In this document: positions 1 through 8,547 of the stretch, one piece after another
Numbering within the stretch: the stretch's first letter is position 1
How the letters are laid out: each line of letters starts with the position of its first letter
Assembly: GCF_026015625.1 (NCBI RefSeq)
Contig: NZ_JAPDVG010000001.1
Span: 558,001-622,000 of the forward strand
Direction of reading: 5' to 3'
DNA: 64,000 bases
Origin: Segatella copri
GTDB lineage: Bacteria; Bacteroidota; Bacteroidia; Bacteroidales; Bacteroidaceae
Notes under the pieces: generated by a model
Told to the model about the DNA's origin: nothing
Databases searched by the model: none
The model's input: the letters and a program-made list of their open reading frames with translations, nothing else
Program-made: the position numbers and the translations under genes

Positions 1-27
1 TAAATAGTGCAAAAATGGCGAATGTTA

Positions 28-59
28 TTTGTTTATATGCATTTTTTTTTGTATTTTTG
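28..59 (+). promoter_or_regulatory. Promoter of pheT
   Basis: A TTTG at 28-31, a 20-base spacer and TATTTTTG at 52-59 match the Bacteroidetes -33/-7 consensus (TTTG-N20-TAnnTTTG). Transcription should begin near base 66, giving pheT a leader of about 70 bases. Confidence 0.6.
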
Positions 60-81
60 CAGAGTTTTAGAACATGCATAG

Positions 82-107
82 CCCGAATGATGTTTCTTCG
101 GGTTTTT
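82..107 (+). terminator. Terminator-like hairpin in the pheT leader
   Basis: CCCGAA (82-87) pairs with TTCGGG (97-102) and is followed directly by five T. It lies downstream of the predicted start site and upstream of the pheT ATG, so it could be a small attenuator. The stem is only 6 bp. A 13-codon ORF overlapping it (ATG at 74) is not Phe-rich. Confidence 0.4.
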
Positions 108-138
108 CAAAATAGAAATAAAATAAAAAATCATTATA

Positions 139-2607
139 ATGAACGTTTCATACAAATGGCTTAAAGAATACGTCGATTTCGATTTGACACCACAGGAGAC
201 TGCGGACGCGTTGACCTCTTGCGGACTCGAAGTTGACGCTTTGGAAGAAGTTCAGTCTGTCAAGGGCGGACTGAAAGGTCTCTATGTGGGTAAAGTATTG
301 ACATGCGAGGAGCATCCTAATAGTGATCACCTCCATGTTACAACCGTTGACTTGGGTAAGGGCGAACCTCAGCAGATTGTCTGTGGTGCTCCTAACGTTG
401 CTGCAGGTCAGAAGGTTATCGTGGCTGATTTGGGCTGCGTGCTTTACGATGGCGACCAGAGTTTTACCATTAAGAAGAGCAAGCTCCGTGGTGTAGAGAG
501 TCTGGGTATGATTTGTGCTGAGGATGAGATTGGTGTAGGTACCTCTCACGACGGCATCATCGTACTCCCTGAAGATGCTCCGGTAGGTCAGCCTGCTGCT
601 GAATATTACCATCTGGAGAGCGACTGGCTCATCGAGATTGATATCACAGCCAACCGTGCTGATGCGCTCGGTCATTGGGGTGTAGCCCGCGACCTGTATG
701 CCTGGTTGAAGCAAAATGGCTACAAGACAAGCTTGCATCGCCCAACTTGCGATGAGTTTGTGGTAGACAACGAAGATTTTCCTATCGATGTTGAAATCCA
801 AAATACTGAGGCTTGCAAGCGTTATGCCTGTGTAAGCATCACCGGTTGTGAGGTGAAGGAAAGTCCTAAGTGGTTGCAGGATAAGCTGAACATCATCGGC
901 TTGCGCCCTATCAACAATATCGTGGATATTACCAACTATATCATGATGGCATACGGCCAGCCATTGCACTGCTTCGATGCAGACATGGTTACCGGTCATA
1001 AGATTGTAGTTCGTACCCAGCCAGAGGGCACCAAGTTTGTTACTCTCGATGGCGAGGAGCATACCTTGGGTGAGCACGACCTGAGCATCTGCAATGCTGA
1101 GGAGCCTATGTGTATCGCCGGTATCTTCGGCGGTAAGGGTTCTGGTACTTACGAGACAACCAAGGATGTAGTCTTAGAGAGTGCTTACTTCCATCCTACA
1201 TGGATCCGCAAGAGCGCTCGCCGTCATGGTTTGAGCACAGATGCCAGCTACCGTTTTGAGCGTGGTGTAGATCCAAACGGACAGATTTATGCATTGAAGC
1301 AGGCTGCTATCCTCTGCAAGCAGTTGGCAGGCGGCAAGATTTCCATGCAGATCAAGGATGTATATCCAGAGCCAATGCAGGATTTCCCAGTTCGCCTGAA
1401 CTATGAGTATGCGCATCGCCTCATCGGTAAGGAGATTGGTGCTGAGACCATCAAGAACATTGCCACATCTCTTGAGATGAAGATTGTGAAGGAGGATGCT
1501 GAGGGCATCGACCTCCTGGTTCCTGCTTATCGTGTAGACGTTCAGCGTCCTTGCGACGTAGTAGAGGATATTCTCCGTATCTACGGATATAATAATGTGG
1601 AGATTCCTACCCAGTTGAAGAGCTCCCTGACTGTTCAGGGCGATGAGGACAAGGCTTATCACAGCCAGAACCTCGTGGCAGAGCAGTTGGTAGGTGAGGG
1701 CTTCATGGAGATTCTCAACAACTCTCTGAGCAAGGCTAGCTACTATACCGACTTCGACCTCAACAAGTATCCTAACGAGACAACCGTGAAGGTGATGAAC
1801 CCATTGAGTGCTGATCTCGGTGTGATGCGCCAGACGATGCTGTTCGGTGGTTTGGAGAGTGTGGTTCGCAACATCAACCATAAGAGCCAGAACCTGAAGT
1901 TCTTCGAGGTGGGTAACACCTATATATATAATAAGGAGAAGTGGAGCGAGGAGAGTCCTATCAAGGCTTACTCTCAGGAGGCTCACATGTCACTCTTCAT
2001 CACCGGTAAGCGCGTAGAGGGCAGTTGGGCTCATGCTGATGAGCAGAGCAGCATCTACGAGCTGAAGGCTGTGGTTGAGAATGTTCTCCGTCGTGTAGGT
2101 ATGCCACAGAACAACGTGGTTATCAAGCACAGCGACAATAACATCTTCTCTAAGGGCGTAAGTTACGAGACCCGTGCCGGTAAGGTGTTGGTCGAACTGG
2201 GTATCCTGAGCCTGAAGTTGAAGAAAGCATTCGATATTGAGCAGGATGTATTCTATGCCGATATCCACTGGGATAACCTGATGAAGGCAGTGAAGAAGGT
2301 GAACCTTACTTACACCGACATCAGCAAGTATCCTTCAGTGAGCCGCGACCTTGCATTGCTCGTAGACAAGAATGTAGAGTTCGCTCAGATTGAGCAGATT
2401 GCCCACCAGACAGAGAAGAAACTTCTGAAGAGCGTTGTTCTCTTCGATGTTTATGAGGGTGAGCATTTGCCAGAGGGCAAGAAGAGTTATGCCGTTAACT
2501 TCATCCTGCAGGATGAGGAGAAGACTCTGAATGACAAGCAGATAGATGCTATCATGAAGAAGCTCATAGCCAACCTTACAAGCAAGCTCAATGCAGAATT
2601 GAGATAA
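139..2607 (+). CDS. pheT: Phenylalanine--tRNA ligase beta subunit
   Basis: This is the beta chain of the cytoplasmic alpha2beta2 enzyme that charges tRNA-Phe. The 822 residues match the usual length. In order there is an OB-fold tRNA-binding domain (about 40-155, with HPNSDHLHVTTVD and ICGAPNVAAGQ), the B3/B4 editing region, the B5 domain, the catalytic-like core and a C-terminal anticodon-binding FDX-ACB domain (from about 730, YPSVSRDLALLVD). The ATG follows an AT-rich leader with no Shine-Dalgarno, as usual in this phylum. The alpha subunit gene is not beside it. It is read alone or with the YebC-family gene 70 bases downstream. Confidence 0.97.
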   Translation: MNVSYKWLKEYVDFDLTPQETADALTSCGLEVDALEEVQSVKGGLKGLYVGKVLTCEEHPNSDHLHVTTVDLGKGEPQQIVCGAPNVAAGQKVIVADLGCVLYDGDQSFTIKKSKLRGVESLGMICAEDEIGVGTSHDGIIVLPEDAPVGQPAAEYYHLESDWLIEIDITANRADALGHWGVARDLYAWLKQNGYKTSLHRPTCDEFVVDNEDFPIDVEIQNTEACKRYACVSITGCEVKESPKWLQDKLNIIGLRPINNIVDITNYIMMAYGQPLHCFDADMVTGHKIVVRTQPEGTKFVTLDGEEHTLGEHDLSICNAEEPMCIAGIFGGKGSGTYETTKDVVLESAYFHPTWIRKSARRHGLSTDASYRFERGVDPNGQIYALKQAAILCKQLAGGKISMQIKDVYPEPMQDFPVRLNYEYAHRLIGKEIGAETIKNIATSLEMKIVKEDAEGIDLLVPAYRVDVQRPCDVVEDILRIYGYNNVEIPTQLKSSLTVQGDEDKAYHSQNLVAEQLVGEGFMEILNNSLSKASYYTDFDLNKYPNETTVKVMNPLSADLGVMRQTMLFGGLESVVRNINHKSQNLKFFEVGNTYIYNKEKWSEESPIKAYSQEAHMSLFITGKRVEGSWAHADEQSSIYELKAVVENVLRRVGMPQNNVVIKHSDNNIFSKGVSYETRAGKVLVELGILSLKLKKAFDIEQDVFYADIHWDNLMKAVKKVNLTYTDISKYPSVSRDLALLVDKNVEFAQIEQIAHQTEKKLLKSVVLFDVYEGEHLPEGKKSYAVNFILQDEEKTLNDKQIDAIMKKLIANLTSKLNAELR

Positions 2608-2640
2608 TGCAGAAGGTGCTCAATGCAGAATTAAGATAAT
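2586..2640 (+). repeat. 23-bp direct repeat at the end of pheT
   Basis: Bases 2586-2608 (last pheT codons plus stop) recur at 2618-2640 with one mismatch, offset by 32 bases. The second copy lies between pheT and the YebC-family gene. It looks like a local duplication of the gene end. Confidence 0.7.
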
Positions 2641-2678
2641 ATTATAAACAAACGATAAACATTTAAAATTTTATTCCA

Positions 2679-3422
2679 ATGGGAAGAGCATTTGAATATC
2701 GTAAAGCTACAAAGCTGAAAAGATGGGGCCACATGGCCAAGACATTTACTAAGTTGGGTAAGCAGATTGCTATCGCTGTAAAGGCAGGCGGTCCGGAACC
2801 AGAGAACAACCCAACATTGCGTGCTATCATCGCTAACTGTAAGCGTGAGAACATGCCTAAGGATAACATCGCTCGTGCCATCAAGAACGCTTGTGGCAAG
2901 GATACCAGCGATTACAAGGAAGTAACATACGAGGGATATGGCCCTCACGGAGTGGCTGTCTTCGTTGATACTCTGACAGACAACACTACACGTACTGTTG
3001 CTGACGTTCGTTCTATCTTCAACAAGTTCAGCGGAAACTTGGGTACAACAGGTTCTCTGTCTTTCCTCTTCGACCACAAGGCTGTGTTCACATTCAAGAA
3101 GAAGGAAGGTCTGGATATGGATGAGATGATTCTCGACCTGATCGACTACGGCGTAGAAGATGAGTTTGATGAGGATGAGGAGAACAACGAAATCACTATC
3201 TATGGTGCTCCTACAAGCTTCGGTGAAATTCAGAAGCACCTGGAGGCTGAGGGTTTCGAAGTAACTGGTGCTGAGTTCACTTACATCCCTAACGATTTGA
3301 AGGATGTAACTCCTGAGGAGCGCGAAACTATCGACAAGATGGTTGAGAAGTTGGAAGAGTTTGACGATGTTCAGACTGTATACACCAACATGAAGCCAGA
3401 AATTCCTGCAGACGCAGAATAA
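2679..3422 (+). CDS. YebC/PmpR family regulatory protein
   Basis: This is a 247-residue YebC family protein. The N-terminus (MGRAFEYRKATKLKRWGHMA) and the segment ENMPKDNIARAIKNA are diagnostic, followed by the YEGYGPHGVAVFVD region. Family members act as DNA-binding regulators or as ribosome-associated factors that help translate proline stretches; which applies here cannot be told from sequence. The end is acidic. The next gene starts five bases after the stop, so the two are probably cotranscribed. Confidence 0.93.
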   Translation: MGRAFEYRKATKLKRWGHMAKTFTKLGKQIAIAVKAGGPEPENNPTLRAIIANCKRENMPKDNIARAIKNACGKDTSDYKEVTYEGYGPHGVAVFVDTLTDNTTRTVADVRSIFNKFSGNLGTTGSLSFLFDHKAVFTFKKKEGLDMDEMILDLIDYGVEDEFDEDEENNEITIYGAPTSFGEIQKHLEAEGFEVTGAEFTYIPNDLKDVTPEERETIDKMVEKLEEFDDVQTVYTNMKPEIPADAE

Positions 3423-3427
3423 GCATT

Positions 3428-3706
3428 ATGTTGCAGCAAGACAAACAGGATAAGTTGCAGAAGGTAACTTATCAGACTCATGGCACCTGCTCAAAATACA
3501 TCTGCATCAGTATAGATGAAGATGGAAATGTGCAGGATGCCCAGTTCATTGGAGGCTGCGATGGCAATACCAAGGGTGTTTGTGCTTTGATTAAGGGCAT
3601 GAAGGCAAAGGAGGTCATCGCCCGACTGAAGGGTATCACTTGTGGCAATAAGCCTACAAGCTGTCCAGACCAGTTGGCGACAGCTTTGCAGGAAATGGGA
3701 TATTAA
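3428..3706 (+). CDS. TSCPD domain-containing protein (TIGR03905-like)
   Basis: This 92-residue protein is named after its C-terminal T-S-C-P-D motif (PTSCPDQLATALQEM). Other conserved cysteines lie at GTCSKYI, GGCDGN, VCALIKGM and ITCGNK, so metal binding is plausible. TSCPD domains also occur at the C-terminus of some vitamin B12-dependent ribonucleotide reductases, but the job of the free-standing form is unknown. It is coupled to the YebC-family gene (5-base gap) and followed by a strong terminator. Confidence 0.85.
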   Translation: MLQQDKQDKLQKVTYQTHGTCSKYICISIDEDGNVQDAQFIGGCDGNTKGVCALIKGMKAKEVIARLKGITCGNKPTSCPDQLATALQEMGY

Positions 3707-3715
3707 TAGTGTTTT

Positions 3716-3751
3716 AGGCACGGATTACTAGCTAGTAATCCGTGCCTTTTT
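3716..3751. terminator. Bidirectional intrinsic terminator
   Basis: A perfect 32-bp palindrome (3716-3747; arms AGGCACGGATTACTAG and its complement) is followed by a T run. It separates the plus-strand TSCPD gene from the convergent lipoprotein gene. Confidence 0.85.
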
Positions 3752-3774
3752 ACTACTAGTACTCCGTGTCTTTT

Positions 3775-4161
3775 CTAATACTTGAAGATATCATCCAGCA
3801 ATACCTCCTTCGGGTTCTTAGCCGAATGATATACGAAACGGAAGGTGAAATGCTCTTCCTTATATTTCTTCAGACCAGGGTTGTTGTCCAGGGCTTCCTT
3901 CTGAATCTTATGGAGTTTTTCCTTGTTGGCATCAATCGCCTGCTTGTTATCCGCCTTGTTTCTCAAAGAGATGTAGTACGTATACATCTTCTTGGTTTTA
4001 TCAAATGCAGCACTGTCAGTCCTGGCGTCGTTGACGTATGGAGTAGGACAGTATTTTTCTGTATATTCCTTGGCTTCACGAGCCGCTTTGTCCTCCAGAC
4101 TTTCTGTACAAGAAACGAGCAAAGAAGCAAAAATACCGATGTAAATCAACTTTTTCTTCAT
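3775..4161 (-). CDS. Putative lipoprotein of unknown function
   Basis: The 128-residue product has a lipoprotein signal peptide: lysines, a hydrophobic stretch (LIYIGIFASLLVS) and the lipobox cysteine at about residue 18 (LLVSC). The mature part is charged and helical (EDKAAREAKEYTEKYCPTP; KEKLHKIQKEALDNNPGL). I do not recognise the family. It should be tethered to the inner leaflet of the outer membrane or the periplasmic face. It is divergent from lepA, sharing a 102-base intergenic region. Confidence 0.75.
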   Translation of the reverse strand: MKKKLIYIGIFASLLVSCTESLEDKAAREAKEYTEKYCPTPYVNDARTDSAAFDKTKKMYTYYISLRNKADNKQAIDANKEKLHKIQKEALDNNPGLKKYKEEHFTFRFVYHSAKNPKEVLLDDIFKY

Positions 4162-4205
4162 GATTTTTCTACTTTTTATCTAAAAATCTCTATTATTTTC
4201 AATAT

Positions 4206-4240
4206 TTTGTGCAAAGATACGAAAAAAAATACTATCTTTG
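4206..4240. promoter_or_regulatory. Overlapping divergent promoters, lipoprotein gene and lepA
   Basis: TATCTTTG at 4233-4240 is a -7 element for lepA, with a possible TTTG at 4206-4209. The complement of 4212-4219 gives TATCTTTG on the minus strand for the lipoprotein gene. The two -7 boxes lie about 20 bases apart, so the promoters overlap. Confidence 0.55.
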
Positions 4241-4263
4241 CACTCTAAAGAGAGAAAAATTAT

Positions 4264-6057
4264 ATGGAGAATATAAATAAAATAAGAAATTTCTGCATTA
4301 TTGCACATATAGACCATGGTAAAAGTACCTTGGCAGACCGACTTCTGGAGAAGACTCAGACCATCAAGATAACTGAAGGACAGATGCTTGATGATATGGA
4401 TTTGGAAAGAGAACGTGGTATCACAATCAAGAGTCACGCTATCCAAATGGAATATAAGGCAAAGGATGGACAGACCTATATCCTGAATCTTATCGACACT
4501 CCGGGACATGTTGACTTCTCATACGAAGTTTCCCGTTCCATCGCTGCTTGCGAGGGAGCACTGCTGGTTGTTGATGCCACTCAAGGCGTTCAGGCACAGA
4601 CCATTTCAAACCTCTATATGGCTATCGAGCACGACCTGGAGATTATTCCGGTAATCAATAAGATAGATATGCCTTCAGCTATGCCTGATGAGGTAGAAGA
4701 TGAAATAGTAGACCTGATCGGTTGTAAGCATGAGGATATTCTCCGTGCTTCAGGTAAGACCGGTGAAGGTGTCGAAGATATATTGGAAGCTGTCGTTAAT
4801 CGTGTTCCTGCTCCGGTAGGAGACGAGAAGGCACCGCTTCAGGCTTTGATTTTCGACTCTGTATTCAACTCTTTCCGCGGCATCATCGCCTATTTCAAGA
4901 TAGAGAATGGCGTGATCCGTAAGGGAGATAAGGTGAAGTTCTTCAATACCGGCATGGAATATGATGCTGATGAAATCGGTGTATTGAAGATGGATATGAT
5001 TCCACGCCAGGAATTGGGTACCGGTGAGGTAGGTTATATCATCTCGGGTATCAAGAATGCTACCGAGGTTAAGGTGGGTGATACCATTACCCATATCGCC
5101 CGTCCTTGTGACAAGGCGATTGCGGGTTTCCAGGAAGTGAAACCTATGGTCTTCGCCGGTGTTTATCCTATCGATCCTAGCGATTACGAGAATCTGCGGG
5201 CATCGCTCGAAAAACTGCAGCTCAATGATGCTTCATTGACTTTCTCGCCAGAGAGTTCTGTGGCTTTGGGCTTCGGTTTCCGTTGCGGATTCCTCGGTTT
5301 GCTCCACATGGAAATCGTACAGGAGAGACTGGACCGTGAGTTTAATATGGATGTCATCACTACCGTACCTAACGTATCTTATATGGTATACGACAAGCAG
5401 GGCGGTGTGAAAGAAGTTCACAATCCTTCCGGATTGCCAGACCCAACGCTGATAGACCATATTGAGGAACCATATATCCGGGCAACCATCATTACGGCAA
5501 CCAATTATATTGGACCTATCATGAAACTCTGTCTGGACAAACGAGGCGAACTCATCAACCAGGAATATGTGAGTGGAAACCGTGTTGAGCTCCACTTCAT
5601 GTTGCCGTTGGGAGAAATCGTCATCGACTTCTATGACAAGCTGAAGAGTATCTCCAAGGGATATGCTTCGTTCGACTATCATATCGATTCATTCCGTCAT
5701 TCCGACCTGGTGAAACTCGATATCCTGTTGAATGGAGAGCCTGTAGATGCATTGAGTACTTTGACTCACCGCGATAACTCTGTGAGCTTCGGCCGCAGAA
5801 TGTGCGAGAAGTTGAAGGACCTGATACCTCGTCAGCAGTTCGATATTGCTATCCAGGCAGCTATCGGTGCCAAGATCGTGGCACGTGAGACTGTTAAGCA
5901 GGTGCGCAAGGATGTTACTGCCAAATGTTATGGTGGTGACGTAAGCCGTAAGCGCAAGTTGCTGGAGAAGCAGAAGAAGGGTAAGAAGCGCATGAAGCAG
6001 ATTGGTAATGTGGAAGTTCCACAGAAGGCCTTCCTTGCTGTGCTCAAACTCGACTAA
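4264..6057 (+). CDS. lepA: Elongation factor 4 (LepA)
   Basis: This 597-residue translational GTPase acts on stalled ribosomes and can back-translocate tRNAs. Visible motifs are the P-loop AHIDHGKST (about 14-22), switch [18 protein letters not shown] and NKIDMP. EF-G-like domains III and V follow, then the LepA-specific basic C-terminal domain ([30 protein letters not shown]). Length is standard. It starts close to a TATCTTTG promoter and ends 40 bases before the Crp/Fnr gene. Confidence 0.97.
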   Translation: MENINKIRNFCIIAHIDHGKSTLADRLLEKTQTIKITEGQMLDDMDLERERGITIKSHAIQMEYKAKDGQTYILNLIDTPGHVDFSYEVSRSIAACEGALLVVDATQGVQAQTISNLYMAIEHDLEIIPVINKIDMPSAMPDEVEDEIVDLIGCKHEDILRASGKTGEGVEDILEAVVNRVPAPVGDEKAPLQALIFDSVFNSFRGIIAYFKIENGVIRKGDKVKFFNTGMEYDADEIGVLKMDMIPRQELGTGEVGYIISGIKNATEVKVGDTITHIARPCDKAIAGFQEVKPMVFAGVYPIDPSDYENLRASLEKLQLNDASLTFSPESSVALGFGFRCGFLGLLHMEIVQERLDREFNMDVITTVPNVSYMVYDKQGGVKEVHNPSGLPDPTLIDHIEEPYIRATIITATNYIGPIMKLCLDKRGELINQEYVSGNRVELHFMLPLGEIVIDFYDKLKSISKGYASFDYHIDSFRHSDLVKLDILLNGEPVDALSTLTHRDNSVSFGRRMCEKLKDLIPRQQFDIAIQAAIGAKIVARETVKQVRKDVTAKCYGGDVSRKRKLLEKQKKGKKRMKQIGNVEVPQKAFLAVLKLD

Positions 6058-6081
6058 TGATTTAATATAAGTATAATGGAA

Positions 6082-6088
6082 AAGGAGG
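6082..6088 (+). promoter_or_regulatory. Strong Shine-Dalgarno before the Crp/Fnr gene
   Basis: AAGGAGG lies 9 bases upstream of the ATG at 6098. Such a sequence is rare in Bacteroidetes, where most leaders in this window are A-rich without one. Confidence 0.5.
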
Positions 6089-6097
6089 TTAAGTATT

Positions 6098-6697
6098 ATG
6101 GCAGACTTTAAAGTAATTACCCCTAAGCGTGATATTGCGCGCGAATTGGCGCGTAAATATAGTACGATGACTTATGATGAGCTCGATGTTGTGGAAGATA
6201 TCCTTGAGCCTATCAAGTATGCCAAGGGCGAGATGATCTTGCCTGAAGGTGAACAGTGCATGGGTATCTCGTACATCGAGAAGGGATTGGTGCGCCAATT
6301 TTACTTTAAGAATGGCAAGGAGGTGACCGAACATCTGGGTGTGGATCATACCATCTTTATGTGCATTGAGAGCCTCTTTAAGGAAGAGCCTACTCACCTG
6401 CAGGTGGAAGCTTTGGAGCCTACGCTGGTGTATATGCTACCGAAGAAGAAGCTGGAGGCGGCTGCTATGCGTAATGTTAATATCCAGATGCTTTATCGTA
6501 AAATATTGGAAGAGAGTTTGATTCAGTCTCAGATTCATGCCGATCTGATGCGATTTGAGTCGGCACCTAATAAATATAAGCGCCTGTGCGAAATGAGCCC
6601 ACAGGTGGTTCTGCGTGCTCCGCTCACCTATATCGCAAGTTATCTGCAGATGACTCCGGAAACGCTGTCCAGAATCCGCTCGAATACTTTATTATAA
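6098..6697 (+). CDS. Crp/Fnr family transcriptional regulator
   Basis: This 199-residue protein has an N-terminal cyclic-nucleotide-binding-like beta barrel (about 30-120, with KYAKGEMILPEGEQCMG and FYFKNGKEVTEHLG) and a short C-terminal helix-turn-helix (LTYIASYLQMTPETLSRIRS). The Arg/Glu pair that holds cAMP in E. coli CRP is not evident, so the ligand is unknown. The C-terminus is compact, as in many Bacteroidetes Crp-like proteins. It may be read with lepA, and a bidirectional terminator follows. Confidence 0.88.
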   Translation: MADFKVITPKRDIARELARKYSTMTYDELDVVEDILEPIKYAKGEMILPEGEQCMGISYIEKGLVRQFYFKNGKEVTEHLGVDHTIFMCIESLFKEEPTHLQVEALEPTLVYMLPKKKLEAAAMRNVNIQMLYRKILEESLIQSQIHADLMRFESAPNKYKRLCEMSPQVVLRAPLTYIASYLQMTPETLSRIRSNTLL

Positions 6698-6710
6698 TTT
6701 ATAACTTATA

Positions 6711-6750
6711 AAAAATGGTGTGACTTCAAAACCGAAGTCACACCATTTTT
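6711..6750. terminator. Bidirectional intrinsic terminator
   Basis: A 17-bp perfect stem (6711-6727 with 6734-6750) with loop AAAACC has A-rich and T-rich flanks. It serves the convergent Crp/Fnr and ligase genes. Confidence 0.85.
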
Positions 6751-6774
6751 TATTTCATAATACAGGTTCTTGCT

Positions 6775-8439
6775 TTACTCTGCCGTATAGAGGAATCGCT
6801 TGATGCTCTTCTTAGGAGTCTTTTCAAACTCATCTTCATGTATACGTATTTCTGATACTTTGCTGTAAGCAGGAATCATGGTGTTGAGTTCCTGGCGGTT
6901 CTGCTCCATGACATCTGCCAGTTCGTTGGTACCGAGATTCAGGGTCTGAGCTTCATCATAGTCTGGGTGAACCAGAGCAATGAGCTTGTTGCCCTTCTGT
7001 ACAACCACGCTTTCCGCTACCAGAGCCAAAGAGTTGAGCTTATCCTCAATCTCCTCAGGGTAGATATTCTGACCGTTTGCGCCGAGCAGCATGTTCTTGC
7101 TACGACCCTTGATGAAGACGTTGCCGTCACCATCCATGGTTCCGAGATCGCCTGTATGATACCATCCGTTCTCGTCAATGGTCTGCTTGGTAGCTTCCTC
7201 ATTCTTATAGTAACCCAACATTACGTTAGGACCCTTGGCAAGGATTTCGCCCGGTACATTCTCAGGATCAGGACTATCGATGCGGACCATCATGTGGAGG
7301 GCAGCCTTACCGCAAGAGCCCGGTACGAAGTTTTTGTAATCCTCGTAGCAGATGATAGGGGCACATTCTGTTGCGCCATATCCCACGGTATATTTGAAAC
7401 CTACGCTATGGAGGAAACTTTCCACTTCCTGGTTAAAGGCTGCACCACCGATAATCACCTCGTAGAAGTTGCCACCGAAGGCATTGGATACCTGGTCGCA
7501 TATCTTCTCCTTCACCTTCTTGCTGATTACAGGCATGTGGAGCAGCATACGCATGCGGTTGTTCTGGATCTTAGGGAATACCTTCTTGCGGATAATCTTC
7601 TCGATAACCAGAGGTACAGATATAATGACGGCTGGCTTGATGCGGCCGAATGCCTCGGCAATGATGGCTGGACTAGGGATGCGGGTGAGATAGAAGATGT
7701 GGCAGCCCTTGATGAATTCGAAGATAAATTCAAACGCCATGCCGTACATGTGGGCCATCGGCAGGATACTGATGATAGAATCTCCCGGCTTGATCTTCTT
7801 ACCCAGTACGTCCTCAGCAAAATCTGCATTGCCCCAGAGTGCACGGTATGGAACCATTACTCCCTTGGAGAAACCGGTAGTTCCGCTGGTATAGTTGATC
7901 ATAGCCAACTCATCCGGATTCTGTTCCATATAGTAGTTGACATGGTTTTTGCGGAAGTACTTAGGATACTTGATACCGAACATCTCGTTGAGGTGTTCGC
8001 GCGCATAAGTCAACTTGTCGGTACGTGAAACGACAAGTGAATAATCCGGTATATAGATGATGCCTTCAAGACCTGGCATCTTCGTTGCATCAATCTGTGT
8101 AGCTACAACATCACCCACAAAGAGCAGTTTGGCATCGCTGTGGTTTACGATGTTGTGAATCTGGTCTGGCATGAATTCATGCAGGATAGGTACGGCAATG
8201 GCACCATAGGTAAGGGTAGCAAGGAATGCTACAGCCCAGTTTGCGCTATTTCGACCGCAAAGTGCTATCTTGTCGCCCTTTACTACACCAGAGTTCTCAA
8301 ACATGATGTGTAGCTTCTCAATTTTGCGTGCTACATCATGGTACTGCAAGGTTGCTCCCTTGTAGTCTGTCAGAGCATCCATATCCCAATGGTCTACGAT
8401 GCTCTTTTGGATTAGTGCGTTAAAACTTGGAATCTCCAT
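6775..8439 (-). CDS. AMP-binding acyl-CoA/acyl-acid ligase, paralogue 1
   Basis: This 554-residue ANL-superfamily enzyme probably activates a fatty or other carboxylic acid as acyl-AMP. Motifs are the P-loop NYTSGTTGFSKGVM (about 183), GYGATECAP and YHTGDLGTMDGDGNVFIKGR, with a C-terminal lid domain. The substrate cannot be assigned. It lies directly downstream of a close paralogue in the same orientation, about 100 bases apart, which indicates tandem duplication. No acyl carrier or lipid synthesis gene is adjacent. Confidence 0.88.
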   Translation of the reverse strand: MEIPSFNALIQKSIVDHWDMDALTDYKGATLQYHDVARKIEKLHIMFENSGVVKGDKIALCGRNSANWAVAFLATLTYGAIAVPILHEFMPDQIHNIVNHSDAKLLFVGDVVATQIDATKMPGLEGIIYIPDYSLVVSRTDKLTYAREHLNEMFGIKYPKYFRKNHVNYYMEQNPDELAMINYTSGTTGFSKGVMVPYRALWGNADFAEDVLGKKIKPGDSIISILPMAHMYGMAFEFIFEFIKGCHIFYLTRIPSPAIIAEAFGRIKPAVIISVPLVIEKIIRKKVFPKIQNNRMRMLLHMPVISKKVKEKICDQVSNAFGGNFYEVIIGGAAFNQEVESFLHSVGFKYTVGYGATECAPIICYEDYKNFVPGSCGKAALHMMVRIDSPDPENVPGEILAKGPNVMLGYYKNEEATKQTIDENGWYHTGDLGTMDGDGNVFIKGRSKNMLLGANGQNIYPEEIEDKLNSLALVAESVVVQKGNKLIALVHPDYDEAQTLNLGTNELADVMEQNRQELNTMIPAYSKVSEIRIHEDEFEKTPKKSIKRFLYTAE

Positions 8440-8507
8440 ATTCTTGTTATTTAACGATTTGCTTTTTTATATTTTTCTCGTACTGAAGTCCGTTTGCTGA
8501 TGATAGA

Positions 8508-8540
8508 CCTTATCTGCTGATGGTCTGTCAGCAGATAGGG
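8508..8540. terminator. Hairpin between the two ligase genes
   Basis: CCTTATCTGCTGA (8508-8520) pairs with TCAGCAGATAGGG (8528-8540) around a 7-base loop. There is no long T run, so it may act as a processing or partial termination hairpin between the tandem paralogues. Confidence 0.5.
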
Positions 8541-8547
8541 CCTGTCT

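Noticed and set aside
3766..4248. Plus-strand frame of 160 codons over the lipoprotein gene
   Set aside because: The minus strand has a clean lipoprotein signal, promoter and terminator; the plus frame would cross the divergent promoters.
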